A stretch of 64,000 nucleotides of DNA from Agaribacterium sp. ZY112 (GCF_041346925.1 NZ_CP166840.1:434001-498000); one strand, 5' to 3'. Shown: positions 9,367 through 18,447, counted from the stretch's first letter. Translations and numbers: made by a program. The notes: generated by a model not told the origin, from the sequence alone.

Positions 9367-9830
9367 TAACTCAAGCCTCTTTTAATTAATTCATCATCTT
9401 CAGGCTGAATCGCCTTAATAGCAGCTTCGGCAAGCACTGTCTCACCAAAGAGAAGCTGACAATCAAAAATTGATACGCCACTTTCATCAAGTAAACTTTG
9501 ATTCGCTTTAACAACCAAGGGATCTGCTGCGGGAAAAGTATCGCAATAAGCCCTATAGCGATTAGAGCCAAGTAAATAACCTTTTTTAATCACTGTGCTC
9601 TTTTCTAATGCACGCAAGCCAGCAAAAGCAGAAACAGCCTGAGCCATATATTCAATACCTACCCAAGCAGGAACCTCGCCACTCTCTAAAGCCACTATAC
9701 TACTGGCCTGTTTAGTAATAAGCACCTCTATACTTTCAGAGGAATAAGTTAATACCTTATCTATAAGAACCATTCCCCCCTCATGCGGAATTAAAGTCTC
9801 AATGGGAGGGAAAGATACAGTCGTCCGCAC
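9366..9830 (-). CDS. Hotdog 3-hydroxyacyl-ACP dehydratase, ApeP-like (copy 1)
   Basis: 154 residues. The N-terminal LIPHEGGMVLID motif (His16) is characteristic of the ApeP family, single-hotdog dehydratases related to FabA/FabZ. In characterised aryl-polyene systems ApeP works with the ApeI-type subunit to dehydrate the 3-hydroxyacyl intermediate and create each double bond. A paralogue with the same LxPHGSDMCLIDKV layout lies at 23641-24090 in the other arm. The start overlaps the end of the DUF3261 gene by 32 bp, unusually long for this cluster. Confidence 0.85.
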   Translation of the reverse strand: MRTTVSFPPIETLIPHEGGMVLIDKVLTYSSESIEVLITKQASSIVALESGEVPAWVGIEYMAQAVSAFAGLRALEKSTVIKKGYLLGSNRYRAYCDTFPAADPLVVKANQSLLDESGVSIFDCQLLFGETVLAEAAIKAIQPEDDELIKRGLS

Positions 9831-10392
9831 GATAGTCTCCTTGTTTATCAGTTTGATGTAGCAAGTTTTGACTTTGAATCGTTAATACAAACTTATAAGT
9901 ATACTGGTGTAATTCAACTTTTTTATCACACCCATCTATAAGTACACGCTCTGCATAGAGCTCACCCTTATAAAAAATTTCACGCCGTCCATCTTCATAA
10001 AAATTAAAACTATAACCTAAAGGCTCTAATTCATTTAGAGCCTGATCAGGCCAAAAGGAAAACTGTAAAGATTGCAGAATATAGGCCTCATCAAATGGCA
10101 TGGGCACAACTACATACTTAGAATTAGAGAGTTGCTCGCCATCATAGTCAAGTAAAAATAAACGCTGACCCAACTCACTCATAAGTAACAACTTAATACC
10201 ACCGGCATTACCTTCCAGCATCGCTTGTAACTGCCAGCTTTTATTAGCCCTGTGAATATCGATGTATTGCGCCACAGCTAGTGTGTCAGCTGGCAACCAA
10301 GAGCTAAGAGCAGGTGCAAGCCGCTCCTTTTTATGAACATTAGAGCAAGCCGATATTAAGAGTAAAAACCAAGCATAGAATATTGCTCTCAT
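9799..10392 (-). CDS. DUF3261-type outer-membrane lipoprotein of the aryl-polyene cluster
   Basis: 197 residues beginning with a lipoprotein signal peptide (hydrophobic core, then Leu-Ile-Ser-Ala-Cys). ATG 10392 is chosen because its sequence ATGA overlaps the stop of the exporter gene; an upstream in-frame start would read through the exporter's coding region and hide the signal peptide. DUF3261 lipoproteins are a constant part of aryl-polyene clusters, next to the MMPL exporter and LolA-like carrier. An export or outer-membrane anchoring role is inferred from that context. The last 32 bp overlap the next gene. Confidence 0.82.
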   Translation of the reverse strand: MRAIFYAWFLLLISACSNVHKKERLAPALSSWLPADTLAVAQYIDIHRANKSWQLQAMLEGNAGGIKLLLMSELGQRLFLLDYDGEQLSNSKYVVVPMPFDEAYILQSLQFSFWPDQALNELEPLGYSFNFYEDGRREIFYKGELYAERVLIDGCDKKVELHQYTYKFVLTIQSQNLLHQTDKQGDYRADDCIFPSH

Positions 10393-12734
10393 ACACGCCC
10401 TCGAGCAAACTGAGCCAATGGGCTTAAACAATAATTCAACAAACTTCCAAGTAAGATAACCAAACCAAATGATGCCACCATCGGTGTCGCACTTAAGGCC
10501 ATCAAACCAAATGACAAACAACTTGTAATTACACTTAGAAACACAGCAACATAAGCATGCTGAGTATCTATAGAGGCATTCGCCTCATAAACAAAAACAG
10601 CATAGTCGACCCCTAAACCCAAAACGAGATACAAGGCCATAACATGAAACAAATTTATTGCTGTGCCATTTAGAGTCAATAAAGCCAACACCGTGATCAC
10701 TGATATAAAAGGCACACCTAGCAATAACAAAATGGCCCACCGACGATAGAGGAAAACAAAAAACAAAGCCGCAACAACAAAGGCTAACGCAAGGAAAAAT
10801 AAAGCCTGCTTTGTCAGAGTATTTAAATCTTCGCCCATTGAAGCAACACGATCATGCCAAGAACAATGATCGCATGCTGATAATATAGGGCCAATAAACG
10901 CAGGATCCTTCAAACCAGAAAACACAATCAGAGTTGCCCATTGGCCACTACTTTCACCCAGCCACAGCTGCTTGATTTGGGGCGGAGCCAAATCTAAATA
11001 CTGCTTAAATTCAAACAACTTAGTTGCCGCTTGATTAAAGCCTTGCATTTGCTCTTTAACGATTAAAGGCGCTGCCCCAGCATTCAACAACAAGCGCTCA
11101 ATCGCACCATTACCATAGTATTTTTCATTCAGCACCTCATAAGTAGAGCGCTGTTCTGTTTTAAGCCTATAGGCCTGAGTCACACTTAAAAATGACTCAA
11201 AATACCCATCGCTCATTAAATCATGCAGCTGCTTTGAGACAGATCGATCTAATTCCAAAAGAGCCTCTTCACTCTGCGCCTCAAGTAATAAGTATTGATT
11301 AGCTGAACTCGGCTTAAACTCCGTTTCAATAGCAACTGCTTGCCGCAACAGTTCAGAGTCGATGTTGTGCAAAGCGCTAAGCTCAGAATTAAATTTAAGC
11401 CCCAACAAACTAGACAACAACAGAGCAACAACTAAAACCAAGCCCCAGCGAAACTGAAATCGCCCCCAAAGAGACCAAGGCCGAACATTCAACATCGCCA
11501 CATATAAAAGCCCTTGATTTTTTCTAGCTTGTATAAAACTAGCCAGATAGGGGAGTACAACTAAAGCCAATAAAAAAGAACTAAATAAGCCTGCAATTGA
11601 AAACATAGCAATTTGATACAGAACCGGAAGCGGCGATTGCAACAAACACAAATATGCCAAACACGATGTAAGTAACGCTAACAGCAAACCAACACGCACT
11701 GCACAAACTGCCTTTAAACTACGCTCTTTTCGGTTTTCAGAAGGATGCCCAGAAGAGAAATAAACATGACAAAAAACATGCAGACAATAATCCACAGCAA
11801 CGCCGATTAAAGAAGCACCAAAAACCAAAGCCATTACGTGTAGCGTAGAAAACACAGCAGTCGTTACAACAAACGCACTAATAATACCCAAGCTAACAAC
11901 TAACAAAGAAATAACTAAGGGCCAAGGGCTTCGAAACGCCCAAAAAAATAAAAGCACGATACCAACGAGGGAGCCGGAGGCAATAATTGAAACTTCTTTC
12001 TCTGCTTGAGTAGCAGCTTGCTCAGCATGAAAAATCAAACCCGCTCGAGCACTTTGAATAGAAATAGGTAGACCCGAAAGCAAAGCATCTATTTCTGCTA
12101 CAGCGTTCTTTTGTTCAGAAAGGTTTAACTCAGCCCCTGAACTCTGTAAAACTAACAGAACAGCATGCCTATCTGCATGCCAGAGTAATACACCCTCTTG
12201 CACGACAGAAGAAAAAGCACTGTTTTGCTTTAACCAACGTCCAGACAAGTTCAAAGGATCCTCAACGAAGGGCATTGGCCTTGGGTCTTGCACAATAGAA
12301 AACAAACTGTGCCAAGCCTTTTCAAGCTCTTGACCTGAAAAATCGGTCAACTCTTTTAATGTTGCATCCGCACTCAACATAAAACGATGTGCTTGAAGAG
12401 CAGCGAGCCACTCGCTTGTAGAAAACTGAGATGTTAAATCATAAAAATGCCAATAACGAGCGTTCTCTAGACGAGCCTGTAATAGCTCTGCTTCGTGCTT
12501 TAATAAAATGCTATCTTCTGATGATAGCATTAAGCTAATGCGCCCCTGAGAAAACTCATCAAGTTGCTGCTCGGCTTGCTCCTGCCAAGTCGAGTGTGTA
12601 CTACTAGGTAGTAACGAACGTAAATCACTATCAAACTTGACACCAAGATCGAGCTGACGGATAGCAAGCACAAGCAAGAAAAAAATCCAAAGTATTAAAG
12701 CGACGTTTAGATTTCTAGGGGATAAGAGAGTCAT
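10389..12734 (-). CDS. MMPL/RND-family exporter of the aryl-polyene cluster
   Basis: 781 residues in two similar halves, each with one membrane helix, a large periplasmic domain and five more helices, as in MMPL/HpnN-type RND transporters. Polar residues inside the helices (Asp in GVAVDYCLHV and GLGVDYAVFV) are typical of proton-coupled RND proteins. Such exporters occur in aryl-polyene clusters with a LolA-like protein and a DUF3261 lipoprotein, and probably move the finished lipid-linked polyene out of the inner membrane. It lies 5 bp after the LolA-like gene and overlaps the DUF3261 gene by 4 bp. Confidence 0.88.
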   Translation of the reverse strand: MTLLSPRNLNVALILWIFFLLVLAIRQLDLGVKFDSDLRSLLPSSTHSTWQEQAEQQLDEFSQGRISLMLSSEDSILLKHEAELLQARLENARYWHFYDLTSQFSTSEWLAALQAHRFMLSADATLKELTDFSGQELEKAWHSLFSIVQDPRPMPFVEDPLNLSGRWLKQNSAFSSVVQEGVLLWHADRHAVLLVLQSSGAELNLSEQKNAVAEIDALLSGLPISIQSARAGLIFHAEQAATQAEKEVSIIASGSLVGIVLLFFWAFRSPWPLVISLLVVSLGIISAFVVTTAVFSTLHVMALVFGASLIGVAVDYCLHVFCHVYFSSGHPSENRKERSLKAVCAVRVGLLLALLTSCLAYLCLLQSPLPVLYQIAMFSIAGLFSSFLLALVVLPYLASFIQARKNQGLLYVAMLNVRPWSLWGRFQFRWGLVLVVALLLSSLLGLKFNSELSALHNIDSELLRQAVAIETEFKPSSANQYLLLEAQSEEALLELDRSVSKQLHDLMSDGYFESFLSVTQAYRLKTEQRSTYEVLNEKYYGNGAIERLLLNAGAAPLIVKEQMQGFNQAATKLFEFKQYLDLAPPQIKQLWLGESSGQWATLIVFSGLKDPAFIGPILSACDHCSWHDRVASMGEDLNTLTKQALFFLALAFVVAALFFVFLYRRWAILLLLGVPFISVITVLALLTLNGTAINLFHVMALYLVLGLGVDYAVFVYEANASIDTQHAYVAVFLSVITSCLSFGLMALSATPMVASFGLVILLGSLLNYCLSPLAQFARGRV

Positions 12735-12739
12735 ACAAC

Positions 12740-13351
12740 TTAAGGGTTTATACCAGGGTTAGGCATAAAAAATGGCTGAGCTTTCACACTCGGCTCTAAG
12801 GATCTATTCTCGAGCACAAAACTTGTTACATTTGTATCACCGTTGCTCGAGTGTACGCTCAAAGTATCGATAAAGTCTCGACCACTTATGTCAATAGATT
12901 CTAGGTATTCAGCTAAAAGTTGATCTTTAGGCTGCAAGTTAATTGACCAAACTTGAGCATCTTCGGTATAAGACAATATAAAACGACGCTGTAAGTGCTC
13001 ATAATCAGCCCCTAATAAAGCAATAATAATTGCTGCAACTTCCTTTTCGATTTGATCAGATATTTTACGCTCAATTAGCTGTCCCTCTGTAGTCCACGAC
13101 AAGGTTTCATCGCTTAAGTAAGTTGTCGTTTTTACAAATGGTAGCTCTAGCTGCCAAAGTACACCGCGCTCACGCCAAAAAACAAAATGCCCACTCGACA
13201 ACATTGGTCTACTAAACCCTTGCATCAGCCTTTGCTGCTGAAAACTACCACTCAGCACAGGCTCATTAGGCGCCTCTGGTAGCTCAACGGCACGAACAGC
13301 TAAGCTCAAAAGCATAGGGAGTAACAACACATAAGTACGATACAAAGTCAT
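12740..13351 (-). CDS. LolA-like outer-membrane lipoprotein carrier of the aryl-polyene cluster
   Basis: 203 residues with a Sec signal peptide. The mature part has the LolA-fold pattern: a GSFQQQRLM strand near the start, an FVFWRERGVLWQ strand pair typical of 'sG.F.i.rp.kfrW' in LolA, then beta-strands ending in an extended C-terminus. It likely ferries the hydrophobic polyene product or its lipid anchor across the periplasm, working with the MMPL exporter. It is not the housekeeping LolA, judging by its location. It shares one base with the stop of the thioesterase gene. Confidence 0.8.
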   Translation of the reverse strand: MTLYRTYVLLLPMLLSLAVRAVELPEAPNEPVLSGSFQQQRLMQGFSRPMLSSGHFVFWRERGVLWQLELPFVKTTTYLSDETLSWTTEGQLIERKISDQIEKEVAAIIIALLGADYEHLQRRFILSYTEDAQVWSINLQPKDQLLAEYLESIDISGRDFIDTLSVHSSNGDTNVTSFVLENRSLEPSVKAQPFFMPNPGINP

Positions 13352-13782
13352 TATTGCTCTTCCCTAATAGCTTGTACTTTTTGTTTCAATATCTCCGGCG
13401 CTTCAAATAGAGTTTCTCCCGACTCAAGATCCACAACCATCTGTGTTGTCTGCGCTTTAGTTAAACGTAAACCACTCTCGGCATCCATAATGATATAGCG
13501 CACCTTCAAGCGGTGCTCCCATTCAACTAGCTCACTATAAATTCGTATTTTTTGGCAAAACACCGCGGGCTTAATATATTTAATCTTTAAGTCAACGATC
13601 GGCCATGCATGACCATGTGCCAACATACAGCTATAGTCATAACCTAGTTTTTCAAATAAACGGCAACGGGCCTGTTCAAGATACTTAACATAGTTGCCAT
13701 GCCAAACCATATCCATTGAATCCACATCGTAAAATTCAATCGTAATATCAGTTTCACAACTTAAGATCACATTGGTCTTCAT
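13351..13782 (-). CDS. Acyl-CoA/ACP thioesterase, 4HBT hotdog family
   Basis: 143 residues of the YbgC/4-hydroxybenzoyl-CoA thioesterase family. The FYDVDSMDMVWHGNYVKYLE segment (residues 17-36) carries the conserved Asp pair and the WHGNY motif. In aryl-polyene clusters this member is thought to release or proof-read acyl chains. It overlaps the glycosyltransferase gene by 4 bp at its start and abuts the LolA-like gene at its end, so it is firmly inside the operon. Confidence 0.88.
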   Translation of the reverse strand: MKTNVILSCETDITIEFYDVDSMDMVWHGNYVKYLEQARCRLFEKLGYDYSCMLAHGHAWPIVDLKIKYIKPAVFCQKIRIYSELVEWEHRLKVRYIIMDAESGLRLTKAQTTQMVVDLESGETLFEAPEILKQKVQAIREEQ

Positions 13783-14561
13783 GACGAGCAGCCGTTATCA
13801 GAGCGATTATTCAAAGCATCAGCATCATGTATTTTACGTAAAAACAAACTTGGCAAACGCCACAGCATGCCAAGAAATAGCCGTGTGTGCATATAAGTTA
13901 TACGTACATTATCTGCAAGCAAGGCAAAGTGCGATGGCATATCCTCACCATAGCTAATATGAGTAGGTACATGTTTAACTAACAAACCTTGCCAATATAG
14001 GCGCACAAGAATATCGGTATCGAAATCCATGCGCTTAGAAATACGGTGCTTAGCCAAAAGCTGACAGGTTTGCGCCAAAGGATATAAACGATAACCACAC
14101 ATAGAGTCCTTGATGTCTCGACTCAAGGTATGAATACAAACCCACATATCGGTAAACATGCGTCCATAACGACGTCCTTTAGGTAAATCGCTATAGGGCC
14201 TCCATCCAGAAATAACCGCAGAAGGGCACTTCTGCATCATATCTAAAAAAGCAGCTACATCGTCTAAGTTGTGTTGACCGTCTGCATCAACCTGTAATGC
14301 ATGAGTAAAGCCCTTTTCAAAAGCGTAATTAAGGCCATCACAAACAACCGCGCCTTTACCGCGATTTGAATCAAAGCTCAATAATATAACTGTTTCATGC
14401 TTGTCGCCTACACGCTCCAGCTCACGAGCACAAACAGGTTCACTGCCATCATTCAACAATATAACAGGCAAACCTTTTACGACTAGAGACTCTGCAATAG
14501 CAGCAATAACACGACCGTGATTAAAAACAGGAATAATGACACAAGGTTTAAGCTCACTCAT
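13779..14561 (-). CDS. Family 2 glycosyltransferase of the aryl-polyene cluster
   Basis: 260 residues with a GT-A fold: the VIIPVFNHG start, the DGS motif at the nucleotide-binding region, and the metal-binding DADGQHN (DxD). A CGYRLYPL segment and a short hydrophobic C-terminus follow. It resembles the glycosyltransferase half of the glycosyltransferase/acyltransferase protein found in several aryl-polyene clusters; here the acyltransferase is a separate gene in the other arm. It probably adds a sugar that links the polyene to a lipid, which is inference from cluster context. Confidence 0.82.
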   Translation of the reverse strand: MSELKPCVIIPVFNHGRVIAAIAESLVVKGLPVILLNDGSEPVCARELERVGDKHETVILLSFDSNRGKGAVVCDGLNYAFEKGFTHALQVDADGQHNLDDVAAFLDMMQKCPSAVISGWRPYSDLPKGRRYGRMFTDMWVCIHTLSRDIKDSMCGYRLYPLAQTCQLLAKHRISKRMDFDTDILVRLYWQGLLVKHVPTHISYGEDMPSHFALLADNVRITYMHTRLFLGMLWRLPSLFLRKIHDADALNNRSDNGCSS

Positions 14562-14563
14562 AT

Positions 14564-14998
14564 CTAGGCCTCGAGACGAGCTTCCGCCAACAGCAGCACA
14601 CCTTTGGCAAATGAGCTTTGCTTATCAAATAAATGAAATTTAACCAATAAGTGCTGCTTCTTAATGTGAAAATTGAGCTCGAGCTTAAAACAAATACCTG
14701 GCGTTAAGGGGCGGGTAAACTTAAGTCGATCAAAACCTACAAAACGCCCTTTTACTCCAATAGCCTCTAACGTATAGATAAGCCAATCGAGCTGGGCAAC
14801 TCCGGGCAAAAGCTGGAAGTCAGAAAAATGACCATCAAACCAAAGCGAATCTAAAGGCGCCTGCATATCAATGCTAAAGCCTTGAGGCCATGAATCGTTC
14901 AGCGGTATGGGGTCTCGCCCGAGAATTTTGGGCTGAAGCTTAACACGGCGAGCACTAACAGATTGAATCATAAGGGTCGTGGCCGCAGCCGAACTCAT
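14564..14998 (-). CDS. ApeI/FabZ-like hotdog dehydratase (copy 1)
   Basis: 144 residues. The central WFDGHFSDFQLLPGVAQLDW stretch is the FabZ/ApeI helix with the catalytic His and the Pro-Gly turn, followed by a strand with FDRLKFTRPLTPG, also family-typical. In aryl-polyene systems ApeI partners the ApeP subunit to dehydrate 3-hydroxyacyl-ACP. A shorter relative lies in the other arm at 20448-20744. The first 20 residues are an extension not needed for the fold; ATG 14998 is the first start in frame after the ACP gene. Confidence 0.8.
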   Translation of the reverse strand: MSSAAATTLMIQSVSARRVKLQPKILGRDPIPLNDSWPQGFSIDMQAPLDSLWFDGHFSDFQLLPGVAQLDWLIYTLEAIGVKGRFVGFDRLKFTRPLTPGICFKLELNFHIKKQHLLVKFHLFDKQSSFAKGVLLLAEARLEA

Positions 14999-15019
14999 TT
15001 AAGAGCTGAAATAGAAAGC

Positions 15020-15295
15020 CTAAGGCTCTGGATCATCCGTTTCAGACGAGCTATTAACTAAAACGTCTACAGCATCAACAACATCGCCTACCGTACGTAC
15101 ATTTTTAAAAGCTGAAGGCTCTATGCGTTTACCGGTAATTTGTTTAAGGCGTACAATCATATCAACAGCATCAATACTATCGATATCAAGATCACCAAAC
15201 AGTTCTGACTCTGGCGAGATATCTGCAGGATCTAACTCAAACAGTTCCTCAAGTAAGGCGACCATTTGGGCGTAAATTTCGTCTTTATTCTGCAT
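15020..15295 (-). CDS. Acyl carrier protein of the aryl-polyene cluster (leftward arm)
   Basis: 91 residues, acidic, with the phosphopantetheine-attachment Ser40 in GDLDIDSIDAVDM. The four-helix ACP pattern is intact. Known aryl-polyene clusters carry two ACPs, and the second is at 18171-18446. The gap of 124 bp to the upstream acyltransferase is the largest in this arm and contains AAGGAG at 15318-15323, too far from the ATG to be its ribosome-binding site, so an internal promoter is possible but unproven. Confidence 0.92.
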   Translation of the reverse strand: MQNKDEIYAQMVALLEELFELDPADISPESELFGDLDIDSIDAVDMIVRLKQITGKRIEPSAFKNVRTVGDVVDAVDVLVNSSSETDDPEP

Positions 15296-15419
15296 GTTTC
15301 ATCTCATCTAGCTTTAAAAGGAGTATTCAGTCTCCCTACAATCGGCGCGCATTTTAACAACATCAGAGTCGTGCTGCCACTGCTCAGATCAAGTCACAAG
15401 GATACTTCTTAATTACAGC

Positions 15420-16205
15420 TTACAAACGCTGTTCATACCACTGCTGCAAGCCTCGAGTTAGCTGTCTTGCTTGCGTACTTGGCATTGCTTGATCATCAAC
15501 AAATTGACTTGGATCTAGCAGCTCTCCAAACTCCATAGAAAAGTGAGGCTTGCGATCTGGCACCTGATACCACTGCTGCCCCTTAAGCAAAGTAGGCGGA
15601 TCGCAACGTGCGATAACAGGCAAAATAGGGCAAGACAATTGCAATGCTATGTGCGCCACCCCACGCTGGAAACGCAGTGGCTGACCTGGTGTAGAGCGCG
15701 TCCCTTCAGGAAAAATAATCAGCGGAGCCCCAGCCTCAAGCACCTGCCTTGCGTGCTTGATTAACTCGCTATCATCATTTGCTAAATACCCTGCAGCACG
15801 TATAGGCAGACGTGTAAATACATTATGAAATAAAGCTCTCTTAACAATACAGCTCGCATTGGGAACTAGGGAGAACAGAAACACAACATCAAGTAACGAA
15901 GGGTGGTTCGCGATAATGATACAAGGCTGTTTTTCAAGGCGCTCAATCTGCTTAACCTCGAAAGACAATAAGCCAAGGGCTCGCATAAAGTTGACATACA
16001 GCGTGTATGTGGAACGTAAAATAGCCCGACTAACCCTTACCCTCTTCCCCTGTCTCATCGGAAACAAGAGGAAGATCAAGGCGCAAAGAGCTGCAACCAC
16101 AGGCCCTCCTAAACCAAATACCGCAAATGACAAACCCGTAGCAAAGACCCGCCAATATCGATACAAGTAAGTAAATAAGCGGCAAAATAAACTAGGCTCT
16201 CTCAT
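15420..16205 (-). CDS. PlsC-like 1-acylglycerol-3-phosphate acyltransferase family protein
   Basis: 261 residues with an N-terminal membrane region (about residues 22-50) and the family motifs NHPSLLD (Asn100-His101 to Asp106) and FPEGTRS. PlsC-type enzymes transfer an acyl chain to a lipid acceptor; such a gene is a standard part of aryl-polyene clusters and probably helps attach the polyene to its lipid anchor. It overlaps the chorismatase gene by 4 bp (ATGA), so both belong to one transcript. Confidence 0.87.
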   Translation of the reverse strand: MREPSLFCRLFTYLYRYWRVFATGLSFAVFGLGGPVVAALCALIFLLFPMRQGKRVRVSRAILRSTYTLYVNFMRALGLLSFEVKQIERLEKQPCIIIANHPSLLDVVFLFSLVPNASCIVKRALFHNVFTRLPIRAAGYLANDDSELIKHARQVLEAGAPLIIFPEGTRSTPGQPLRFQRGVAHIALQLSCPILPVIARCDPPTLLKGQQWYQVPDRKPHFSMEFGELLDPSQFVDDQAMPSTQARQLTRGLQQWYEQRL

Positions 16206-17215
16206 ACAAATACACAGCCAACCGCGTCTATTTCAACATCCAGCTCCTGTCGACAAACATCTGCAAGCAAATAAATACAGTTAACAGCCCCTCCCCAGTG
16301 AGCATGAATAACATCAGCCACCAACTCTTGATCCCCAGAAGAGCGTAAATACACTTTTAAGTATAAAGGTTGGCCTAATGTAGGCAGACTCACTTGATGC
16401 TGCAGCCTAATACTCTCAAGTAGAACATCAATGTTTTTCAATGTGAGCTTGGTCTGTGCGAGCACATCCCCTCGGTGTAAACTCTTATGCCCCAGAATAC
16501 TTGCGGTACCAGATATATAAATATCTTGATGCCTTGACCAAGACTTCACGGCCGCTCGAGCAAAGGATGGGCTTTGAGGGCCATAACAACGCGGATAATC
16601 AAAAGCGCTAACCTGTTGTGGATTCTCAATATGCCTAGCAGGCTCTTTAGCCGCTACTAGGTAGATAAGTAAACTGCCATCATCACGCCCCAAAGCACAT
16701 GCCGCAGGGAAGTGCTGCTTACTAAGCTCATGCTTAGCCAAGGCTTGATGACGACCTAAACAAAACTGTCTGTAACGCTCCTGATCCCCCTCGCCTAGAT
16801 TAATTCCAGCAAAGTAATTCCAGACCCGAACCATGTAATTAAAACCACGCTGAAACATCTCCTTGAGCAATAAATCATAGGCTTTTTCAGTCTCAAGAGC
16901 GTAGTCAAAGTCCGAGTCAGAAGCATCTAAACTCAAACTCAAGAGTAATTTCTCATCATCTTCGACCCACCGCAAACCAGAAGTCTCTATACAGCCCGAA
17001 CGAACAGGACCAGACGCGCCAAGGAGCTCAAAACTATTTTTTTCAGCCAGCTGCTGCATACCTGTGGCTATAAAACGTGGGCTTGTATTCATTTGTGACG
17101 GAGAAAAACCACAAACAGCAAAGACGCTATCATCTTCGAGAAGATCACAAAGTGGTCCATCACTAAAGGACCACGCACCACACTGAAGCCGTGTATAAAG
17201 AGAAGAACGTACCAT
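16202..17215 (-). CDS. Chorismatase-like enzyme (FkbO/Hyg5/XanB2 family), likely aromatic-starter synthase
   Basis: 337 residues. The central stretch RVWNYFAGIN followed by Gly-Glu-Gly-Asp-x-Glu-Arg-Tyr-Arg-Gln-Phe-Cys-x-Gly-Arg is the chorismatase signature, and the second half has ISGTASILGHKSLHRGD and a C-terminal GGAVNCIYLLADVCRQELDV. These enzymes cleave chorismate; Hyg5 and XanB2 types give 3-hydroxybenzoate (XanB2 also 4-hydroxybenzoate), while FkbO gives a dihydrodiol. A Cys in the C-terminal ADVCR segment suggests the Hyg5/XanB2 type, but I cannot prove subtype by eye. XanB2 supplies xanthomonadin's starter, which fits this cluster. It is the first gene of the leftward arm. Confidence 0.85.
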   Translation of the reverse strand: MVRSSLYTRLQCGAWSFSDGPLCDLLEDDSVFAVCGFSPSQMNTSPRFIATGMQQLAEKNSFELLGASGPVRSGCIETSGLRWVEDDEKLLLSLSLDASDSDFDYALETEKAYDLLLKEMFQRGFNYMVRVWNYFAGINLGEGDQERYRQFCLGRHQALAKHELSKQHFPAACALGRDDGSLLIYLVAAKEPARHIENPQQVSAFDYPRCYGPQSPSFARAAVKSWSRHQDIYISGTASILGHKSLHRGDVLAQTKLTLKNIDVLLESIRLQHQVSLPTLGQPLYLKVYLRSSGDQELVADVIHAHWGGAVNCIYLLADVCRQELDVEIDAVGCVFV

Positions 17216-17373
17216 AAAAACAGCGGTGCCTAGAAAACCCGTAACTACAGAGCTTTTAATTAAAATCGGGGTTGGATTTTAGCAGTCGAGCCAATTCGGG
17301 ATCAATGACAACAATCAACTTGAGCAGGCGGGCGCCCTGCTTTAGTATTTGCCCTTTTTTAGCGGCCTTCCCA
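17216..17373. promoter_or_regulatory. Divergent promoter region of the aryl-polyene cluster
   Basis: This 158-bp gap separates the two arms, so promoters for both must lie here or in the adjacent coding ends. It contains a perfect 12-bp AT palindrome TTTTAATTAAAA at 17254-17265. No convincing -35/-10 pair stands out on either strand, so assignment rests on gene layout. Confidence 0.5.
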
Positions 17374-18162
17374 ATGCAAGATCCAAAGCAAAAAACGGTT
17401 TCGAGTAAACAGGCGAACGATAGTGTAGCGCCTCACCCCGTTCTTTCCGACTATTACGAAAGTGCAGAGACTCGCCGTAAGCGAGTGGACGGTATGTTTG
17501 ACTCCTCTGCCGAGCACTATGACTGGATCTGTAAGATCATGAGTTTTGGCTCTGGTGGCTGGTACCGCAAACAAGCGCTTCTTCGCGCAGGTATGAAAGA
17601 TGGTATGCGAGTACTCGACGTGGGGGCAGGCACCGGTGAAGTCTCACTACTCGCTCAAGACCTCGTTGGGGATAAAGGCTGCGTTATTGCTCTTGATCCC
17701 AGTTCAGGCATGCTTGGTCAGGCTCGTAAAAATGGCGTTAAGCGCGCAAGCATGGGCCTCGGTGAGGCCCTTCCCTTCCCTGATAACAGCTTTGACATGC
17801 TCACTATGGGTTTTGCTTTACGCCATGTTGCTGATTTACGCAGTGCATTTAAAGAGTACCTTCGTGTGCTCAAGCCAAGTGGCAAGCTCTTACTTTTGGA
17901 AATATCTAAGCCACCTTCAGCACTAAGCACTGCTTTCCTTAAGGCGTATATGAAGGGAGTTGTCCCCCTTGCAACTCGTATTTTCCGCCGCAGCGCTGAT
18001 GCTGAAGAACTAATGAAATACTACTGGGACACGATTGAACAATGCGTGCCTCCCCACACCATTGTCGAAGCCCTCAAAGACTCAGAAGGCCTCGAAGCCA
18101 AGCGACATGTCGTTATGGGCTTATTCAGCGAATACAGTGCAACAAAAGCAGATCAATCGTAG
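17374..18162 (+). CDS. SAM-dependent methyltransferase, UbiE-like, of the aryl-polyene cluster
   Basis: 262 residues from ATG 17374. An in-frame ATG at 17272 would add 34 residues without homology and eat into the divergent promoter, so I reject it. SAM-binding motif I is VLDVGAGTGEVSLLA, and the acidic end of the next strand is IALDPS, as in UbiE/COQ5-type class I methyltransferases. The gene opens the rightward arm, so ring methylation of the hydroxybenzoyl starter is the likely role; several aryl-polyenes have a methylated head group. The housekeeping UbiE is the main alternative, but context argues against it. Confidence 0.8.
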   Translation: MQDPKQKTVSSKQANDSVAPHPVLSDYYESAETRRKRVDGMFDSSAEHYDWICKIMSFGSGGWYRKQALLRAGMKDGMRVLDVGAGTGEVSLLAQDLVGDKGCVIALDPSSGMLGQARKNGVKRASMGLGEALPFPDNSFDMLTMGFALRHVADLRSAFKEYLRVLKPSGKLLLLEISKPPSALSTAFLKAYMKGVVPLATRIFRRSADAEELMKYYWDTIEQCVPPHTIVEALKDSEGLEAKRHVVMGLFSEYSATKADQS

Positions 18163-18170
18163 GTAGCCTT

Positions 18171-18446
18171 ATGTCTGAACAAATCACCGAATTACAGCTT
18201 GCAAAAATCCTTGTTGAAGCGCTCGATCTTGAAGATCTTGAAGCAAGTGAAATACAAGTTGAAGCCGACTTATTTGGCACACAGGATCCCGAAGGCTTAG
18301 GCCTTGATTCTATCGATGCCTTAGAAATTTCCCTTGCTGTTGCCCAGAATTTTGGCGTGCAACTAAAAGCGGATGATGAAAATAATCAGCAAATTTTTGC
18401 CAATCTAAAGTCGCTTACAGCGCATATAAACCAACAACGTAAGTAG
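18171..18446 (+). CDS. Acyl carrier protein of the aryl-polyene cluster (rightward arm)
   Basis: 91 residues, acidic, with the carrier Ser47 in GLGLDSIDALE. The Asp-Ser-Ile/Leu core and helix pattern are intact. The ATG at 18171 starts 8 bp after the methyltransferase stop. An upstream in-frame start inside the methyltransferase is rejected. It is similar in layout to, but distinct from, the ACP at 15020-15295, as is usual for aryl-polyene clusters, where the two carriers may divide starter loading and elongation. Confidence 0.9.
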   Translation: MSEQITELQLAKILVEALDLEDLEASEIQVEADLFGTQDPEGLGLDSIDALEISLAVAQNFGVQLKADDENNQQIFANLKSLTAHINQQRK

Positions 18447-18447
18447 T

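Noticed and set aside
10393..10521. Earlier start for the DUF3261 lipoprotein
   Set aside because: It reads the coding region of the exporter in another frame and would bury the lipoprotein signal peptide; ATG 10392 overlaps the exporter stop as ATGA.
17272..17373. Longer N-terminus for the methyltransferase from ATG 17272
   Set aside because: The extra 34 residues have no fold-like pattern and would consume most of the divergent promoter region.
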